Shown here: piece by piece, positions 11,305 to 23,052 of the stretch
How positions within the stretch are numbered: the first letter of the stretch is position 1
Layout: every line of letters begins with the position of its first letter
DNA from: Jackrogersella multiformis
Lineage: Eukaryota > Ascomycota > Sordariomycetes > Xylariales > Hypoxylaceae
Length of the DNA stretch: 64,000 nt
Direction: 5' to 3'
NCBI GenBank assembly: GCA_902806575.1
Contig: CADCXD010000002.1
Coordinates: 3,596,001-3,660,000, forward strand
The notes under the pieces: model-generated
Told to the model about the DNA's origin: nothing
The model's input: the letters and a program-made list of their open reading frames with translations, nothing else
The model's database searches: none
Made by a program: the position numbers and the translations under genes

Positions 11305-13151
11305 CGGCATAGTTTTACGCGTACTGATTTTGGGGGGGAACTGTACATATCAATAGGGGGGCAATGGGTAGTTGTAAATATTGTCACATTCGTTATACCT
11401 GCTGTATATAGATTTCTAGCAAACAATGGCTTATGAATGCTACTACGTATATATTGAAAGCCTACGAGATATCATATTTGACGTGATAGAAGGGCAAGAG
11501 AAGAAGACCAATAGGTGCCAGGTAGGCAGTCTGTACATCGCCTGGCCGCCTGGCCTCCTTTTCCTATTGTGCCGCGCCATAACCAATAGCTCCCGCCTTC
11601 ACAAGCCACTCTAGACTGTCAATCGTGATGTTATAGGTATGCAGAGTTCGGCGTTTATGCCCCCCTACCCCCATCGGTGTGCGATTCTGCAGAATGACCC
11701 CTGTTGCCGAAGCCACTATGCAGAGGCAGCCAGTGCTTCTCGGTTACATAACGCAAGCAAACGATTCATCCGAGTATAACTCTATGGAGACAATTATTTT
11801 CGACCACAATGCCACGATGCAACGATATGGGACCATGTCTTTATTTGGGGTTATTAAAATTTCCTACTTAGTCGAACAAACGGCCTTCGAAGGAGCCATA
11901 TAAGTCAGGGAGACCGTTTGAAAATATCGACCTCATCAAGCCATTCCCGGTCCCGACAACTTTTGCCTTACCCAACTTACAGATTGTCCGAAATGACGGG
12001 CTCTAAAGATGTATCTTCGGAGTTTTCAGCTGCGATATACCCAGTTAGCGGTGAGAGACCGAACCTAACGCTGGTATGGGCTTATTTCAATAACCTGCCA
12101 GCCTACCAACACCACTACTGATATCTTATACCAACAGTGCTGCTAAAAATCGCTGTGATATAAAGGGTTAAGCAAACCCCCAAGAGGTACTGATCTACCT
12201 AGGTAGGTATCACAGGGAATATCTATTCACGTACATATAGGGCTGTATCCGAAGACCGATATCGAGCACAGTGCCTCACTATTCGCTGGGGTTGGAAGAC
12301 AATAGGTATAAGGGGCTCGTTGTCTGAGTTCCTTATAATGTTATGTACTATTATACGATGAATCTTCTAGGATACTCAGCCTGATATCCGACCTCGGCGT
12401 ACCATCAGTAGCGAGCCAAAGGGGTTGTCAGGTTATACCTAACTCGCTGGTATGGCTATGATCCATTATAGCAACTTATGACTGTTGACAACGATATTTT
12501 CGTTCTTGGGCAATCATGTATCCGAGACCTACGAAATGCCAACAAAGAATCATCCAACCATACCCCTAGGTATATCAGGTTCTGAGCCCACGTTTAGGCG
12601 TTATTGACGCCTAATTACTCATCCAATCAGGAATACCACTTTTGAATCCGAAACTTGACGGCAGCAATGAGCCACTAACTCACAGGTTTTCTGGTACCCG
12701 GCAAGGATTCGATTGTGAGGATTGTGAGGGTTATGATGATAACTACCTGTAGATAGCTTAACAGGGACTTAATATATAACTCCCTAATGAATCTGGAGAT
12801 CATAGGGCATATAAAGAGGTATGATTTATACGAGGGGAAAAGAGGATAAGATACTAAAGCACCTAGGGCTGCTAGGGCTTACTGTAGGTACTTTACTGGC
12901 CGCTATTCGTTTGGTTAAGGCGTTATTTAGCGTGCTGCAAGGACCACTATCAGGCACTTGAGCGGCCCCATAAATGGACTTAGCGAGTTATTACCCCTGA
13001 GACTTTTCTTCACAACTTTTCACGCCTTATGGTATGATAACCACCTGGGCAAATAGACAAATATTCGTAATCATCTACCTAGGTAAGTAGGTATCTGGGC
13101 TAAGATTTGACTTGATTCCTAGATGGATCGTTGGCATCTCACTCGATCATA
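11305..13151. other. 1.85 kb gene-free stretch
   Basis: Several short frames (62, 74 and 67 codons) show no domain or coding-like composition. Palindromes TACCTAGGTA lie at 12196-12205 and 13076-13085; the second is only 67 bases upstream of the ATG at 13152 and so is within the presumed promoter of the next gene. Confidence 0.55.
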
Positions 13152-16100
13152 ATGGCATCCCAAGATCCAATATGCCAGGTTAGTGAACCACTCTTATTCC
13201 TATCTGGACGCTCGATCTGATGAAGCAATAGGCGGTGAACTTGTCTGATGGTCAACCGTGTACTACTGTTGCAACAACATGGGAGAACCTGTTCTGCAGA
13301 TTCCACGGCAAGCAGTGCCACGGCCTCTATATAGGTTACAAGAGGCGAAATACCAAACTGGATGCTCTGTCAGAGAACGCGCCACCTTACCTGCGGGCAG
13401 CTAAGGTCCCGCTGGCTAACGAGACATTCGAAGATGTCAAGGATGAGACGTCATTGCGAGAGATACATGCTCATCTCTACCAAGAGTATGTGCTGCTGGG
13501 TCAAGTAATTGATGCCAGGAAGCTTCACCATAAGCACTTCTACCCGCTCCAGATGGACTACGGCCACCAGGCCTATCTGGACACTCTTTCTAGCCGGCGT
13601 CATATCGTCTTCCGCGCTCTCGAGAAGCTCGAGACCCGCACTGCCCAAGTTCTTTACGAGAAAGAGAAATGGTATAAATGGATCCGCGAGGTGCAGCAGG
13701 AGGAAGAAACAACGCGCGAGAAGGAGTCCAAGAAGGTCAAGCTGGAGGCGGCCATGATGAAGCGGCACTGGAAAAAGATGCAGACTCGCTTGCGGACCCA
13801 GCGCGAGAAAGAGGAGAAGCAACGGCAGGATGCCTACCTCGAAGCAGCCTACCAGGAGCGTAGGTCTGCGTCGCTGGATAGCGAAGACGACGCGGAAATG
13901 TGGGATCCTATCGAAGATGTCATTGAGGATGAACGTAGCCGATTCGTTGATCTCATTAAGCACTTCTTGTGGATGGAGGTTCTCGTCGACACCGAGGAGA
14001 ATGAAATCTCTGCCCAGAAAGCCGATGCGGCATCCGGATTATCTGCCGGCGTGGAGAAACTTGCGGTATCCGAGGACAAGCAACCTAAGAAATCTAAGAA
14101 GCCAAAGTCCAAAGCTCCAAAAGCTGCAAGTGCATCGAACAAGATCACATCCAAGAATGCTAGCTCATACCAGAGCCGGCGGACGGGCCAGAGCCGAATT
14201 ATAGAAATGCTAGATGACGACGAGCAGGCGTCGGATGAACTTCCCGGGCCGGACAAAAGCAACATCGAGACCGAGACTGAAATGCGAAAGCGCCTTAAGG
14301 AAGGTGTCGAAAAGAACTATGATGACATCGAGGGCCCGATTCTAGTTGGGACTTTGGAGTTTCCTCATGGTACACATTTAAAGACGGCCCCGTTAGCAGA
14401 CGAAGAGATCGACTCTCTCACGAAAGATATAAAGGAGATCAAGTTGCTCTTGTTCTGCCGACTCTTACTGTCGCACGCCTCACTGCTCCCAGCAGCTGTG
14501 AGGGCTTCAAGCGTGGAAGAGTTTCTTAGAGACCCGGAGATAGCCGAATCGGACCTTCGAGACCTTTGTCTCAAAGTGGAGCAGCCTAGCCTCCAAGATA
14601 TCCGAGATGCTTGTGCGGATCTTATCAGGGGGGACGAGCCTGAGGCCGAAAAGGACGAGGGAGACGTACCCGAGGAAGAGTCCTTCGAGGATGTCATACT
14701 ACAAGAACATAGATATGGCTACCTTCAAGACCCCGACTGGTTCATGACGAACATGCTCGCGCAGCGCCAGAAACTCATCAAAAGCGAAGGGGGCCTGGCG
14801 AAGTATAAGAAGAACTTCGGCAAGAAGTCTCGCCGGCAAGGGAAGATGAAAGTCCAGATATGCGGCAAGAATATTTGGAATTACTCGAGCGAGAATTCCA
14901 TGTCGCGAGACGGCTGGCTTCAGTTCTCTGTCATGGCGAAGGACTGCGACTTGAAGCATGCCGTCCAGCTCTGTAGAAACTGGGATGAGTTCTCGCAGCT
15001 GAACTTCCTCACCGTCTGGCAGTACTTCCCTGTCTCGAATTGGGTTTCCTGGGGCAGTGACAGGCTCACGCATCAACTTCATGAACTTGTAGGTCCTGAT
15101 CATCTTCCCGTTGGCACATGTTTCTGCACCTTAACACACGATACTGCCAAATATCAATTTGCCTAACTCGTTTTTTTATACCATTGAAATAAGATTCTAA
15201 CTGTGAACTAGGGTTTCTTCCCCTATTTCAAGGACTTGGAGGCCAAGAAGCATAGCCATTACCTCCAAGTTGGCGCCCGAAGCCAACATCGACGACAGCA
15301 CAACATTGTCGAAGCCAGGAACATCGTCGTTGGCCACATGAGGCGAAACGACTCAGTAACCCGCCGGTTTCTCCAATACTGCTCCATGCGCACTGGCGAA
15401 TTGCTGCTTCTTGTACGAGACGGCAAGACGGGAAAGATAATTACTGCCCCCGAACATGACAATTTATGGACAATGCGGCACAAGGAAGGGCTTGGCCGTG
15501 CTTCTAAGAAAGAGTGGGAGATCCTGCTCGAGGTCGGCCCCGACTACTTCGACATGGTGGACATACTCCGGAAGTGGCGCCTAGGTTTCGAAGACTACTA
15601 CGAGGTCTGGCTATGGGACTTTGTTCCTTGCAACGACGCCCTTCTCTTATACAACATAGTTGTTACGGTATGATAATCGCAGATATGCAAGATATGCAGA
15701 TGCTAACACGATCCAGGAACTTCGTAAAGCCTGGAGGGTCACTAAGCCTCTCGATATATATGCGCATAGGGAACCCTTCCTACGCGGTCTGACCAGGGAC
15801 AAGGACACGATGCGCGTCCGCTCCATCCAGCCCGGAGAGCAGGTTTCCAGCCTATGGGACGACGTCAACCATCCGTCTAACACATTCTTCATTACAGACA
15901 TGATAAATAAGACAGTCCTCGAGACAGATGGCGAAGCACATACGAAGTCCTCGCCGTATATGTTCTATAACGAAGCCGACGCCGCGGAGGACCTGATTCT
16001 TTTCTCCGACGAACTGATCTCGCCGAATCGGAACGTCCCCTTCAGGGAGGTCAGCAACTCTGTCACTCGCTTGGAGACGACGCCCACGACGATGATCAAC

Positions 16101-17762
16101 GTCCTCGCCGAAGGAGCTAGGAAGCTTAGCAAGCGGGATAAGGATCTGTCGCAACTCCCCGAGGCCGACGACGACGAGGACTGGAGTACCGATCCTGAGC
16201 TCGACAGCGACGACGAGGACAAGCGGATTGTGTCCCACTGGAGCCTGCCCCAGATATGGGAAGACGCCATCGCGATGATCAACCATAAACACATCAGCAG
16301 CGAGAGGAAACGACTGCTCCGCCGAGTCGGGCTTCTGAGCGAATCGTCCGAAGCAATCCGCGGCGGCATCAACAGCCTCTACGGCGTGGAGTCTCAACTA
16401 AAGGAAGCCGACAGAATTATGATCATGGAAAGGGACCGTGGTTCCGGTAAGTTGAACCCACTGCCCCTTTACGATGTCAATTCCTAAATACCGTATATAG
16501 CCTTCATCGAGGCATTCCACGCCGGAGATCTGGAGCCCGGGGCGCAGGAGAAGTACGCGGAGACTTGTAAGATCCTCGGCGGCGTCCTAGGGTCCCACCA
16601 GACTGGCGGGTCGACGGACTGGGTCTGGTTCTTGGTCGATATAATAGACTGGCTCGGGCTCAGGACGGACTACAAGACCTACACCCACGAGGGGCGGGCA
16701 GGGTGGCCGCACCCGTTCATCACCCAGGACGTCGTCAAAGCCTTCGCTCAAATGGCCATCTTCTTCCCCGACCTCGAGCAGTGCAAACCCGTGACAGGCT
16801 TCTTCGAATCGAAAGAGGGCAGCGAATACAAGGACTCCGTAATCCTCAAGCCGCGCGAGCGCTCGAAGACGCTCCCGGACTGCCGCACGAGGAACAGCTT
16901 CAAGTTCCGGCCCAAGGAGTTCTGGAGCGAGTGGGAGGCGGTGATCAAGGACGCCAAGACGAACCACAAATACCACGCGGACATCTTCCCCATGAAATGG
17001 AGCATCGCCATCCGTCCCATCCTGGCAAAGCGCAAGTCCAATCCTCTCCGCCATTACACCTACATCTACTCCCTTTGCTGACCTCCCTCTGCAGTGTACC
17101 TCGCCGGCATCATCGCCCCGGCGTACCTCCAGAACGACCCTCTCGTCGTCCCCGGCTTCGCCGTCGCCAACGAGGAGCCCCACCGCCCGGGCCGGCTCGA
17201 CCTGTTCATGGACTACGCCGACCGCCAGAAGGCGGTGCAGTACCCGGCGCACATCCCGGGCTTCGTCACCCCCGACCAGTGGCCCGTCTTCCTGCCTCTC
17301 GCGCGGGTCTTCGCGTCCGAGCACGGCGGCGGCGATGACAGCAGCAGCAGCAGCAGCCCGAGATTCGCCATCCTGCGCGTGTGGTCGGCGCCGCACTTCT
17401 ACCCGGCGATGCTGGGCGGCTGGAACCGGCAGGCGACGGCGTTCCTGGACGGCGCGGCGCGGTCCTGGATCTGGAAGTTCATCCCGAAGGACATGCCCAT
17501 CAGCGAGTGGAGCATGTACAACACGATGAAGATGCGGCTGGACCTGCTGAAGGACCAGCTCGCCGTCGGCGACCGCGTCGTCCACCGCAACGAGGTCATC
17601 CTGGTCATGGGCCGCGACGAGGCCGACCTGCTGAGGTACGTCACCGCCGTCACCTTCGCCATCCAGACGAAGCCGTGGCACCGCGAGATCGACCTCTGGA
17701 AGAGCTTCGTCAATGTCGACCTGGAGTTTCTCGAGGCGTTGGATCCGTATTGGCTGGATTAG
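13152..17762 (+). CDS. Conserved fungal protein of unknown function, 1,422 residues, Cys/His-rich N-terminus
   Basis: Six exons fit in phase: 13152-13178, 13232-15088, 15212-15667, 15717-16446, 16501-17031 and 17095-17762. The fifth intron (17032-17094) has a GC donor (C|GCAAGT) and a normal CAG acceptor. The first exon is only nine codons, MASQDPICQ. Residues 8-39 hold a Cys/His cluster (C8, C19, C31, H34, C38, H39) ending in CRFHGKQCHGLYIGYKRR, which could bind zinc. A strongly charged coiled coil covers about 150-225, then an acidic region, a KKSKKPKSKAPKA basic patch near 295, and a long C-terminal half rich in Trp and aromatic residues with acidic inserts such as EADDDEDWSTDPELDSDDED. 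No enzyme motif, signal peptide or membrane helix is apparent. I do not recognise the family. Long antisense frames (including 422 codons at 16587-17855) are shadows of GC-rich third positions. Confidence 0.85.
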
Positions 17763-19099
17763 GTTGGTATTTATTGGCTTTGGATATGGATGGACTTTGG
17801 ATGTGGATGGAGTTATTGCGGATTGGTGGGAGATGGAACAGGATAGGTAGAGCATCTTACAGGATGTCTCGGGATGGGATGGGATATGAATGGAAGGTTT
17901 TATGTAGCTATGATTGAACGCCGTGGAAATACGATGATGTCTCTGAAATCCGGGTTTTCGTTAATATCAGTGAACTAGATATACACTACATCCTCAAGGA
18001 CTTCATAACAGTAAACTACGAGAAGCAGCTTAAACCAAGGCTAGATTCAACAAGAGTGCTATCCCGAAGAACCTCCATATAAACGATACTACTTGCATTT
18101 TATTTTGCAAGCCTGATACGGGGATAACTTGTATTTACCTACCTAGGTACCTCAAGTATTCTAACAGGTTCGCCTCTAGCTGGGGCCGTACCCACTAGCG
18201 TTTCCATAACTGTCCTAGACAGTAGATAGACGCATACATGCCCCTAGGTATCTAATTCTATGTATTAAGACCTGTAGCCCGCGTACCTAGCAATCCTAAG
18301 TAAGTAAGCAAGTAAGCAAGTAAGTAGGTATATTCTGAAACCGCACGGCGATATATCTCCATACCCAAAGTCCCACCCACCATAGAGCTCAGCACAAAGC
18401 ACGCCGGACCATCCCGCCATCAAGACGAGACGACACAAAACAAAACAAAACATACGAGAACCTACGATCGACAGCCATTGGAAGCAAGGATTGATAAGAT
18501 TAGATCCTGTCATATGTCATATGCACCAGCCAGACCTCCCAAGGGATGCAGAAACGCGTGGTGGCGCCCGATGTTTCCGATGTCTCCGAGCCGAGACACG
18601 CCCGCCCTCCAACCGGTGCTTCAGGTGTGCGGCAAAACCGACCTAACCAACCCAGCCTATGGGCAGCTCGCCTTTCTTTCCGGATTATTAGAGGAAGAAA
18701 AAAAGCGCCGTGGTTGATGCCTACGGCACGGTCCCGAGTGAGCCATGACACAGTGACGTTTCCTTCCCAGATCATCGCTATCGCTACCCTGGCGTGCCAC
18801 TGCGTGTCTAGGTTGCATGACTTACGATGGTCTAGGACGTGATGGACCTTAGGTAGGTATATATAGGCGCGGAAACCCTCCATGTGCAACCGCTCTTCGC
18901 TTTCTGCAAGGAGCTAGATGATCCTTCGGTACCTCGCCTTTTTAGCTGTATTACCATCAAGCCATTCACTCACTCACTCATCCTTCTGAACATCATAGAA
19001 GGTACCTACCTACCTCTTTCCCCACCACTACCACCAACAAACCTCTCATCAAAACCAACCACCATCACCATCACCACCGCCGCGCCAATCCCAACCACA
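17763..19099. other. Intergenic stretch, TAAG repeat and promoter of DUF5519 gene
   Basis: No gene supported. A palindrome TACCTAGGTA lies at 18140-18149 and a TAAG/CAAG tandem at about 18297-18330. Overlapping short frames at 18478-18889 on both strands have no domain. A TATATATA-like box at about 18858-18866, some 235 bases before the ATG at 19100, may belong to the next gene. Confidence 0.5.
18297..18330. repeat. TAAG/CAAG tetranucleotide tandem repeat
   Basis: Eight or so 4-base units of TAAG with CAAG variants, ending in TAGGTA. A simple sequence repeat with no assigned role. Confidence 0.7.
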
Positions 19100-19909
19100 A
19101 TGGACCTCCCCAAACTCGCCTCCTCGCCCGCGCTATCGTCCGCGCTCTCGCTATTCCGACAGCACCGAACTCTCATCGCCGCCGCGGCCATCGGCATCAG
19201 CATCAGCATCCCGGTGCTCACGCGCGTGCTGGCCGACTACCGGGAATGGTACGCGCTGGGCCCCAACGGGCTGCCCCTCAACGTCTTCGGGTACTTCTTC
19301 CAAGCGGCCGCGAGCCCCATCGCGCGGAGCGACGTGCGCGAGCCCGCGCCGTACGACTCGGCGCGGCTGTGCAGACAGCACGGGCCGTTGGTCCTGCGGT
19401 CGTTCCTGGGCGGGGAGGCGGTGCCGGCGCGCGCGGGGGAGCGGCCCTCGGTCCCGGGGTACGTGGGGCCGCACCGGCAGACCACGCAGCAGGGCGAGGC
19501 GGGGATGCGCGACCGGCAGGACGCCTTCCTGTACGAACTAGCGCGCGCCAACCCCACGCTCGTCCAGGTCAAGCCGTCGAACCTGGAGGGCCCCAAGTTC
19601 AACAGCGTGTGGGTGGCCGACGGGATCGCGCTGCGCGACGAGGTCAAGCGGCTGAACGGCGAGTTCGCGCACCCGCACGGCGAGGGCAGCACGCACCTGG
19701 TGCTGAGCCTGGTGGACGCCGCGGAGGCCATCGCGGCCGGCTGGGCCGAGCGCCATCGCATGAGCGGGGTCGGGAGCTTGATGCCGTGGGGCTTCGTGAT
19801 GATCTATGCGCCGCGGGACGAGGAGGAGCTGCGGCTTTGGAAGAAGTTCATGGTTGCGAGTGCGCGGTACGCGCTTGGTGGCGAGACGGAGGTTGTGATG
19901 CCGCAGTGA
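19100..19909 (+). CDS. DUF5519 / luciferase-domain protein
   Basis: A 269-residue single-exon protein. An N-terminal hydrophobic segment (LIAAAAIGISISIPVLTRVL, about residues 25-45) looks like a membrane anchor and is followed by the fungal-specific segment ALGPNGLPLNVFGYFFQA. The C-terminal half is the DUF5519 (PF17648, named 'luciferase' domain) fold: the signature FAHPHGEGSTHLVLSL at about residues 193-208 holds the conserved His residues, followed by GWAERHRMSG and PWGFVMIYAPRDEEEL. The name does not imply light production; the biochemical role in fungi is unknown. The frame is open upstream to 18884 but the ATG at 19100 was chosen because upstream residues are low-complexity leader and homologous proteins begin just before the hydrophobic segment. 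GC content is very high in this gene, giving long shadow frames on the other strand. Confidence 0.83.
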   Translation: MDLPKLASSPALSSALSLFRQHRTLIAAAAIGISISIPVLTRVLADYREWYALGPNGLPLNVFGYFFQAAASPIARSDVREPAPYDSARLCRQHGPLVLRSFLGGEAVPARAGERPSVPGYVGPHRQTTQQGEAGMRDRQDAFLYELARANPTLVQVKPSNLEGPKFNSVWVADGIALRDEVKRLNGEFAHPHGEGSTHLVLSLVDAAEAIAAGWAERHRMSGVGSLMPWGFVMIYAPRDEEELRLWKKFMVASARYALGGETEVVMPQ

Positions 19910-20337
19910 ACGTGAAAATGGGTTGGGAAGTGGATGTTGGAACGCCTAGTTGAGCGAGTTTGAGTGAAAGGAGAAGACGAGAAGACTGTGACGATAGGGG
20001 TAACCTGGGTTGGAGTCGTATAAAAATCTCCCCTCGTTTCGTCAGGAGCACCTACATATGTAATTGTAAATAATAACACATGATGAGCCACCATTTCTCC
20101 TCGCTCTCTTGTGAGCTTTGCTTAAGAACGCCTGCTTCCTAGACATAAACAGACTAGACTAAAGGGCAGCAAGATTTTACCATGCCTTCAGGATTTAGGG
20201 CATAAGATGATAATAGTACTCAAGGTCACCTGGTTTCTTTCAGGCCATCTATGATACCGACCTCTTACTAAAACAATGCGCAACATCGAAAATCACCATA
20301 AGGATATTATTCTACCTGTTCGGTCTTCGGATTAAAA
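19910..20337. other. Convergent intergenic gap
   Basis: About 430 bases between the 3' ends of two converging genes (DUF5519 and the TAP-like peptidase). Probably the two transcription terminators; nothing else seen. Confidence 0.55.
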
Positions 20338-22404
20338 TCACCTTCTAGGAAGGAGCCTGGGATTCCAAAATGCCAGCTCCTGGATATGTTCCCGCCATGC
20401 TTGGATGGGGTCCTTGACCGTACCATCCTGGGTGTGGACGTTCGTCGAGTTGATGCCATAGAGGTATGGCTTCTCGTCTGCAAAACAAGGTGTCTCTTGC
20501 TCTTCAGGCACAGTGCCACTCAATATGAATGCTTTCGCGACAGAGTCCGTGCAACTGGACTTATCTCTAGACGAATGTCCGTAGCCGTGATGTACGATCA
20601 ACCTCGCATTCTTTCCCATTTCAGCTAGAAGCCTTCTCCCGTTCCGTAGAGGAGTTGCGGGGTCGTACGTCTCCGCTATCAGTAGGACTGGATTCTTAAG
20701 CGTGTGGTTTAGGTCTCCTCGATACACCTCGGCAGGCTGAGGCCAATAGGTGTTGAAGTGTCGGCAAGGGAATACGTTGAAGAATCGCGAATTACCTGAG
20801 ATCCAAGCTTGAGTCGTCATATTAGCCCAAAGAGATTGCCACCAAACGAGACCGTCCGGCGGCAAGGGAGCATCGTAGGAGTCTGCGCAGATGACTAGGG
20901 AACCGAGTTCGTCGGTCGATGGTTTAGGGGAGGGCGCAGACGGCAGCGTAGGATCGTACTCCCATTCCGAATGATCGAGGAAGGCTATCGCCAAAGTTGA
21001 GTTGCCGGCTTCTAGCTCGTACAGCATCTGTGCGAGGGCAGGCCAACTATTGGAATTATACAAGGAACTATAGATAGCAGCGACTAGCGCGGAGTACGTG
21101 ACGATCGATGGGCCACTGGATTCGAGATAACCCGCGACGGGTCGTTGGCTCAGCGAAACCACCAGCTTTTTCATCCGAATCTCTAGGTCCTGTACGGACA
21201 CGATTTCAGAATCCCTCGGTTGTGCTAGAGCGCAGTATTTCGGGCCAGCATTGAGACATTCACCAAGGAAACCATCATGCCAGGCATCGGTAACATTGTC
21301 TAGCGCAGTCCATCCAAAGCCACCTAAGAGACGATGATCTCGAACATATTCGGTTCCGTCGAGGATCACGCGGCCCACGCTGTCCGGGAACATATTGGCC
21401 CAAGTTTGGCCGATTCCGGTGCCATAGCTGACGAGGTAGCCCGTCAACTCATCTTCGCCGAGAGCTTTGCGGATCTCCTCCATATCGCGAGCGACGAAAG
21501 CGGTGCCGACAAACCGCGCAAGGTCGCCGTGCATCTCCCGACACGCGCGGAAAGTTGCATTGTTCATGGCGTCAGCGAGTTCGAGCTGGGCCTCAGGAGA
21601 CCCGGACACTTCACGGTACTGCCCTGTTAGCATGGCCCAGCGATCTCGGTCGGCATCGTAGGGGAAGCATGCTATGGAAGGCGATGTCGTGTTAACACCA
21701 CGCGGATCCCAGCCTAAGACGTCGAACTTTCCATCGCTTAGCCTCTTCGTGATATCCTGTGCGGCTCTCCAGGCGTATGACGTGCCACTCCCTCCTGGCC
21801 CACCTGGCTCGATGACGATCGTGCGCTCACTCCTTTTTCCAGCAGAGGGTCTAGCATGGGCATCGAGAGTCGCGGCATCAACCTGGGCGAGGCCAGAAAC
21901 CTGATATTTAGTCACGGCAAGCCGAACAATACGAGACTCAGATTCGTTGGTGTAGTCTAGGGGAACATCGAGGTAGCCACACAAATAGACTCCCCGGCCA
22001 GCATATGGATCGTGATCATACACGTCCTGTTCGGTTGTCACATTTCCCCAGCTCCAATGGTCAGGATTCGGGTCGAACAAGCTCGCCCAGGTTTGCCCCG
22101 GGTCGGAGTCGTCGAGAGCGGGAGGTAGGGTCGCGTTCGTGCAAGGAATGAAGCGGAACGGATCGTCAGGGAGTGGGAACTGGCCGTATGGTGATCCAGA
22201 CCGTCTAGAGCAATGTCGGACGGCGCCGCTCGTGAGAATGTCATAATACTGTTCACGAAATCCTCCATACGACAGGCTTGGAAGGTTGTTAAACCAAGTA
22301 ACCAGACCGACCAAGCCTATGACAGCGAGCACTTTCGGCCACGGTCGTCCAAGCTGTGGTTGTGAATCTAGAATTCGATCAGTTGGGAGAGAGGATTTCT
22401 CCAT
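20338..22404 (-). CDS. TAP-like alpha/beta-hydrolase, membrane-anchored aminopeptidase-type
   Basis: A 688-residue uninterrupted frame. A signal-anchor helix lies at about residues 24-38 (KVLAVIGLVGLVTWF), so the enzyme is probably a type II membrane protein or is released by cleavage; several N-glycosylation sequons follow. The alpha/beta-hydrolase core has the oxyanion segment IEPGGPGGSGTSYAW (198-212), the phenylalanine-free nucleophile elbow YLVSYGTGIGQTWAN with Ser326, the TAP-like C-terminal domain with Asp581 in ETYDPATPLRNGRRLL, and His610 in HHGYGHSS. This arrangement is that of Streptomyces tripeptidyl aminopeptidase and its fungal relatives (MEROPS S33). Expected activity is release of short peptides from N-termini; substrate is not predictable. 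The ATG at 22404 is directly upstream of the anchor. The elbow reads V-S-Y-G rather than the common G-F-S-Y-G, a mild deviation. Confidence 0.88.
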   Translation of the reverse strand: MEKSSLPTDRILDSQPQLGRPWPKVLAVIGLVGLVTWFNNLPSLSYGGFREQYYDILTSGAVRHCSRRSGSPYGQFPLPDDPFRFIPCTNATLPPALDDSDPGQTWASLFDPNPDHWSWGNVTTEQDVYDHDPYAGRGVYLCGYLDVPLDYTNESESRIVRLAVTKYQVSGLAQVDAATLDAHARPSAGKRSERTIVIEPGGPGGSGTSYAWRAAQDITKRLSDGKFDVLGWDPRGVNTTSPSIACFPYDADRDRWAMLTGQYREVSGSPEAQLELADAMNNATFRACREMHGDLARFVGTAFVARDMEEIRKALGEDELTGYLVSYGTGIGQTWANMFPDSVGRVILDGTEYVRDHRLLGGFGWTALDNVTDAWHDGFLGECLNAGPKYCALAQPRDSEIVSVQDLEIRMKKLVVSLSQRPVAGYLESSGPSIVTYSALVAAIYSSLYNSNSWPALAQMLYELEAGNSTLAIAFLDHSEWEYDPTLPSAPSPKPSTDELGSLVICADSYDAPLPPDGLVWWQSLWANMTTQAWISGNSRFFNVFPCRHFNTYWPQPAEVYRGDLNHTLKNPVLLIAETYDPATPLRNGRRLLAEMGKNARLIVHHGYGHSSRDKSSCTDSVAKAFILSGTVPEEQETPCFADEKPYLYGINSTNVHTQDGTVKDPIQAWREHIQELAFWNPRLLPRR

Positions 22405-23052
22405 AATGATTACCTGTGAAAAGACAATTCTATATTATATTTCTCGAGCGCAAATAGCGCATCGAATCAGGTCTATTACGAACTCATGAACGATTTCGCT
22501 AAAGCACGACACTACAATTTAAAGGTTAGAATATGAATGTTAAAAGATGGATGTGAGGATGAGATATATCGATGGATGTAGAAGATAGAAACAGAAGTCT
22601 CTTGGTATTTCGGCTAAAAGCTCCTTATCTAACGTGGATAGCTCCTGTAATAGGCACCTATGGCGCCATAGGCAGCTTCCATTTAGAATCTAGGCGGGGT
22701 ACCTACCTGGTATCTTCCCCTAGATTCATACCCCTATTCCGTTTATTATTTCGACATTCTACACGGTACATTATTTGATCTTCAATATTCAAAGAACTTA
22801 GTTTCGTAGAATACCAATTGTGATCTGGCGAGGAAAGCAACTAACTAGGTCCTCATCAAGTATAATACCGGTAGTCTGAACCTCATTATATAAACCTGTA
22901 AGTCTATAAGCCGTAGCATCAACCATGCTACTATTCTACCTTGGCGGTTACCCTCTTCCAACGTTGATATTATATCGACCTCTACTTACCCTAGGTACCT
23001 AGGTAGGTAACCAGAGCTTCCCCTCCCATCTCCAGCACCCTCCATCACCTTC
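22405..23052. other. Intergenic stretch
   Basis: About 650 bases that include the promoter of the TAP-like gene and the 3' end of the hemerythrin-like gene. A compound palindrome (CCTAGGTACCTAGGTAGG) with TACCTAGGTA at 22996-23005 lies 48 bases past the hemerythrin-like stop codon. Confidence 0.55.

Noticed and set aside
16587..17855. 422-codon ORF on the minus strand
   Set aside because: It lies opposite exons 5-6 of the 1,422-residue protein gene, has Arg/Val/Asp-biased composition and no domain; it is a shadow of GC-rich third positions.
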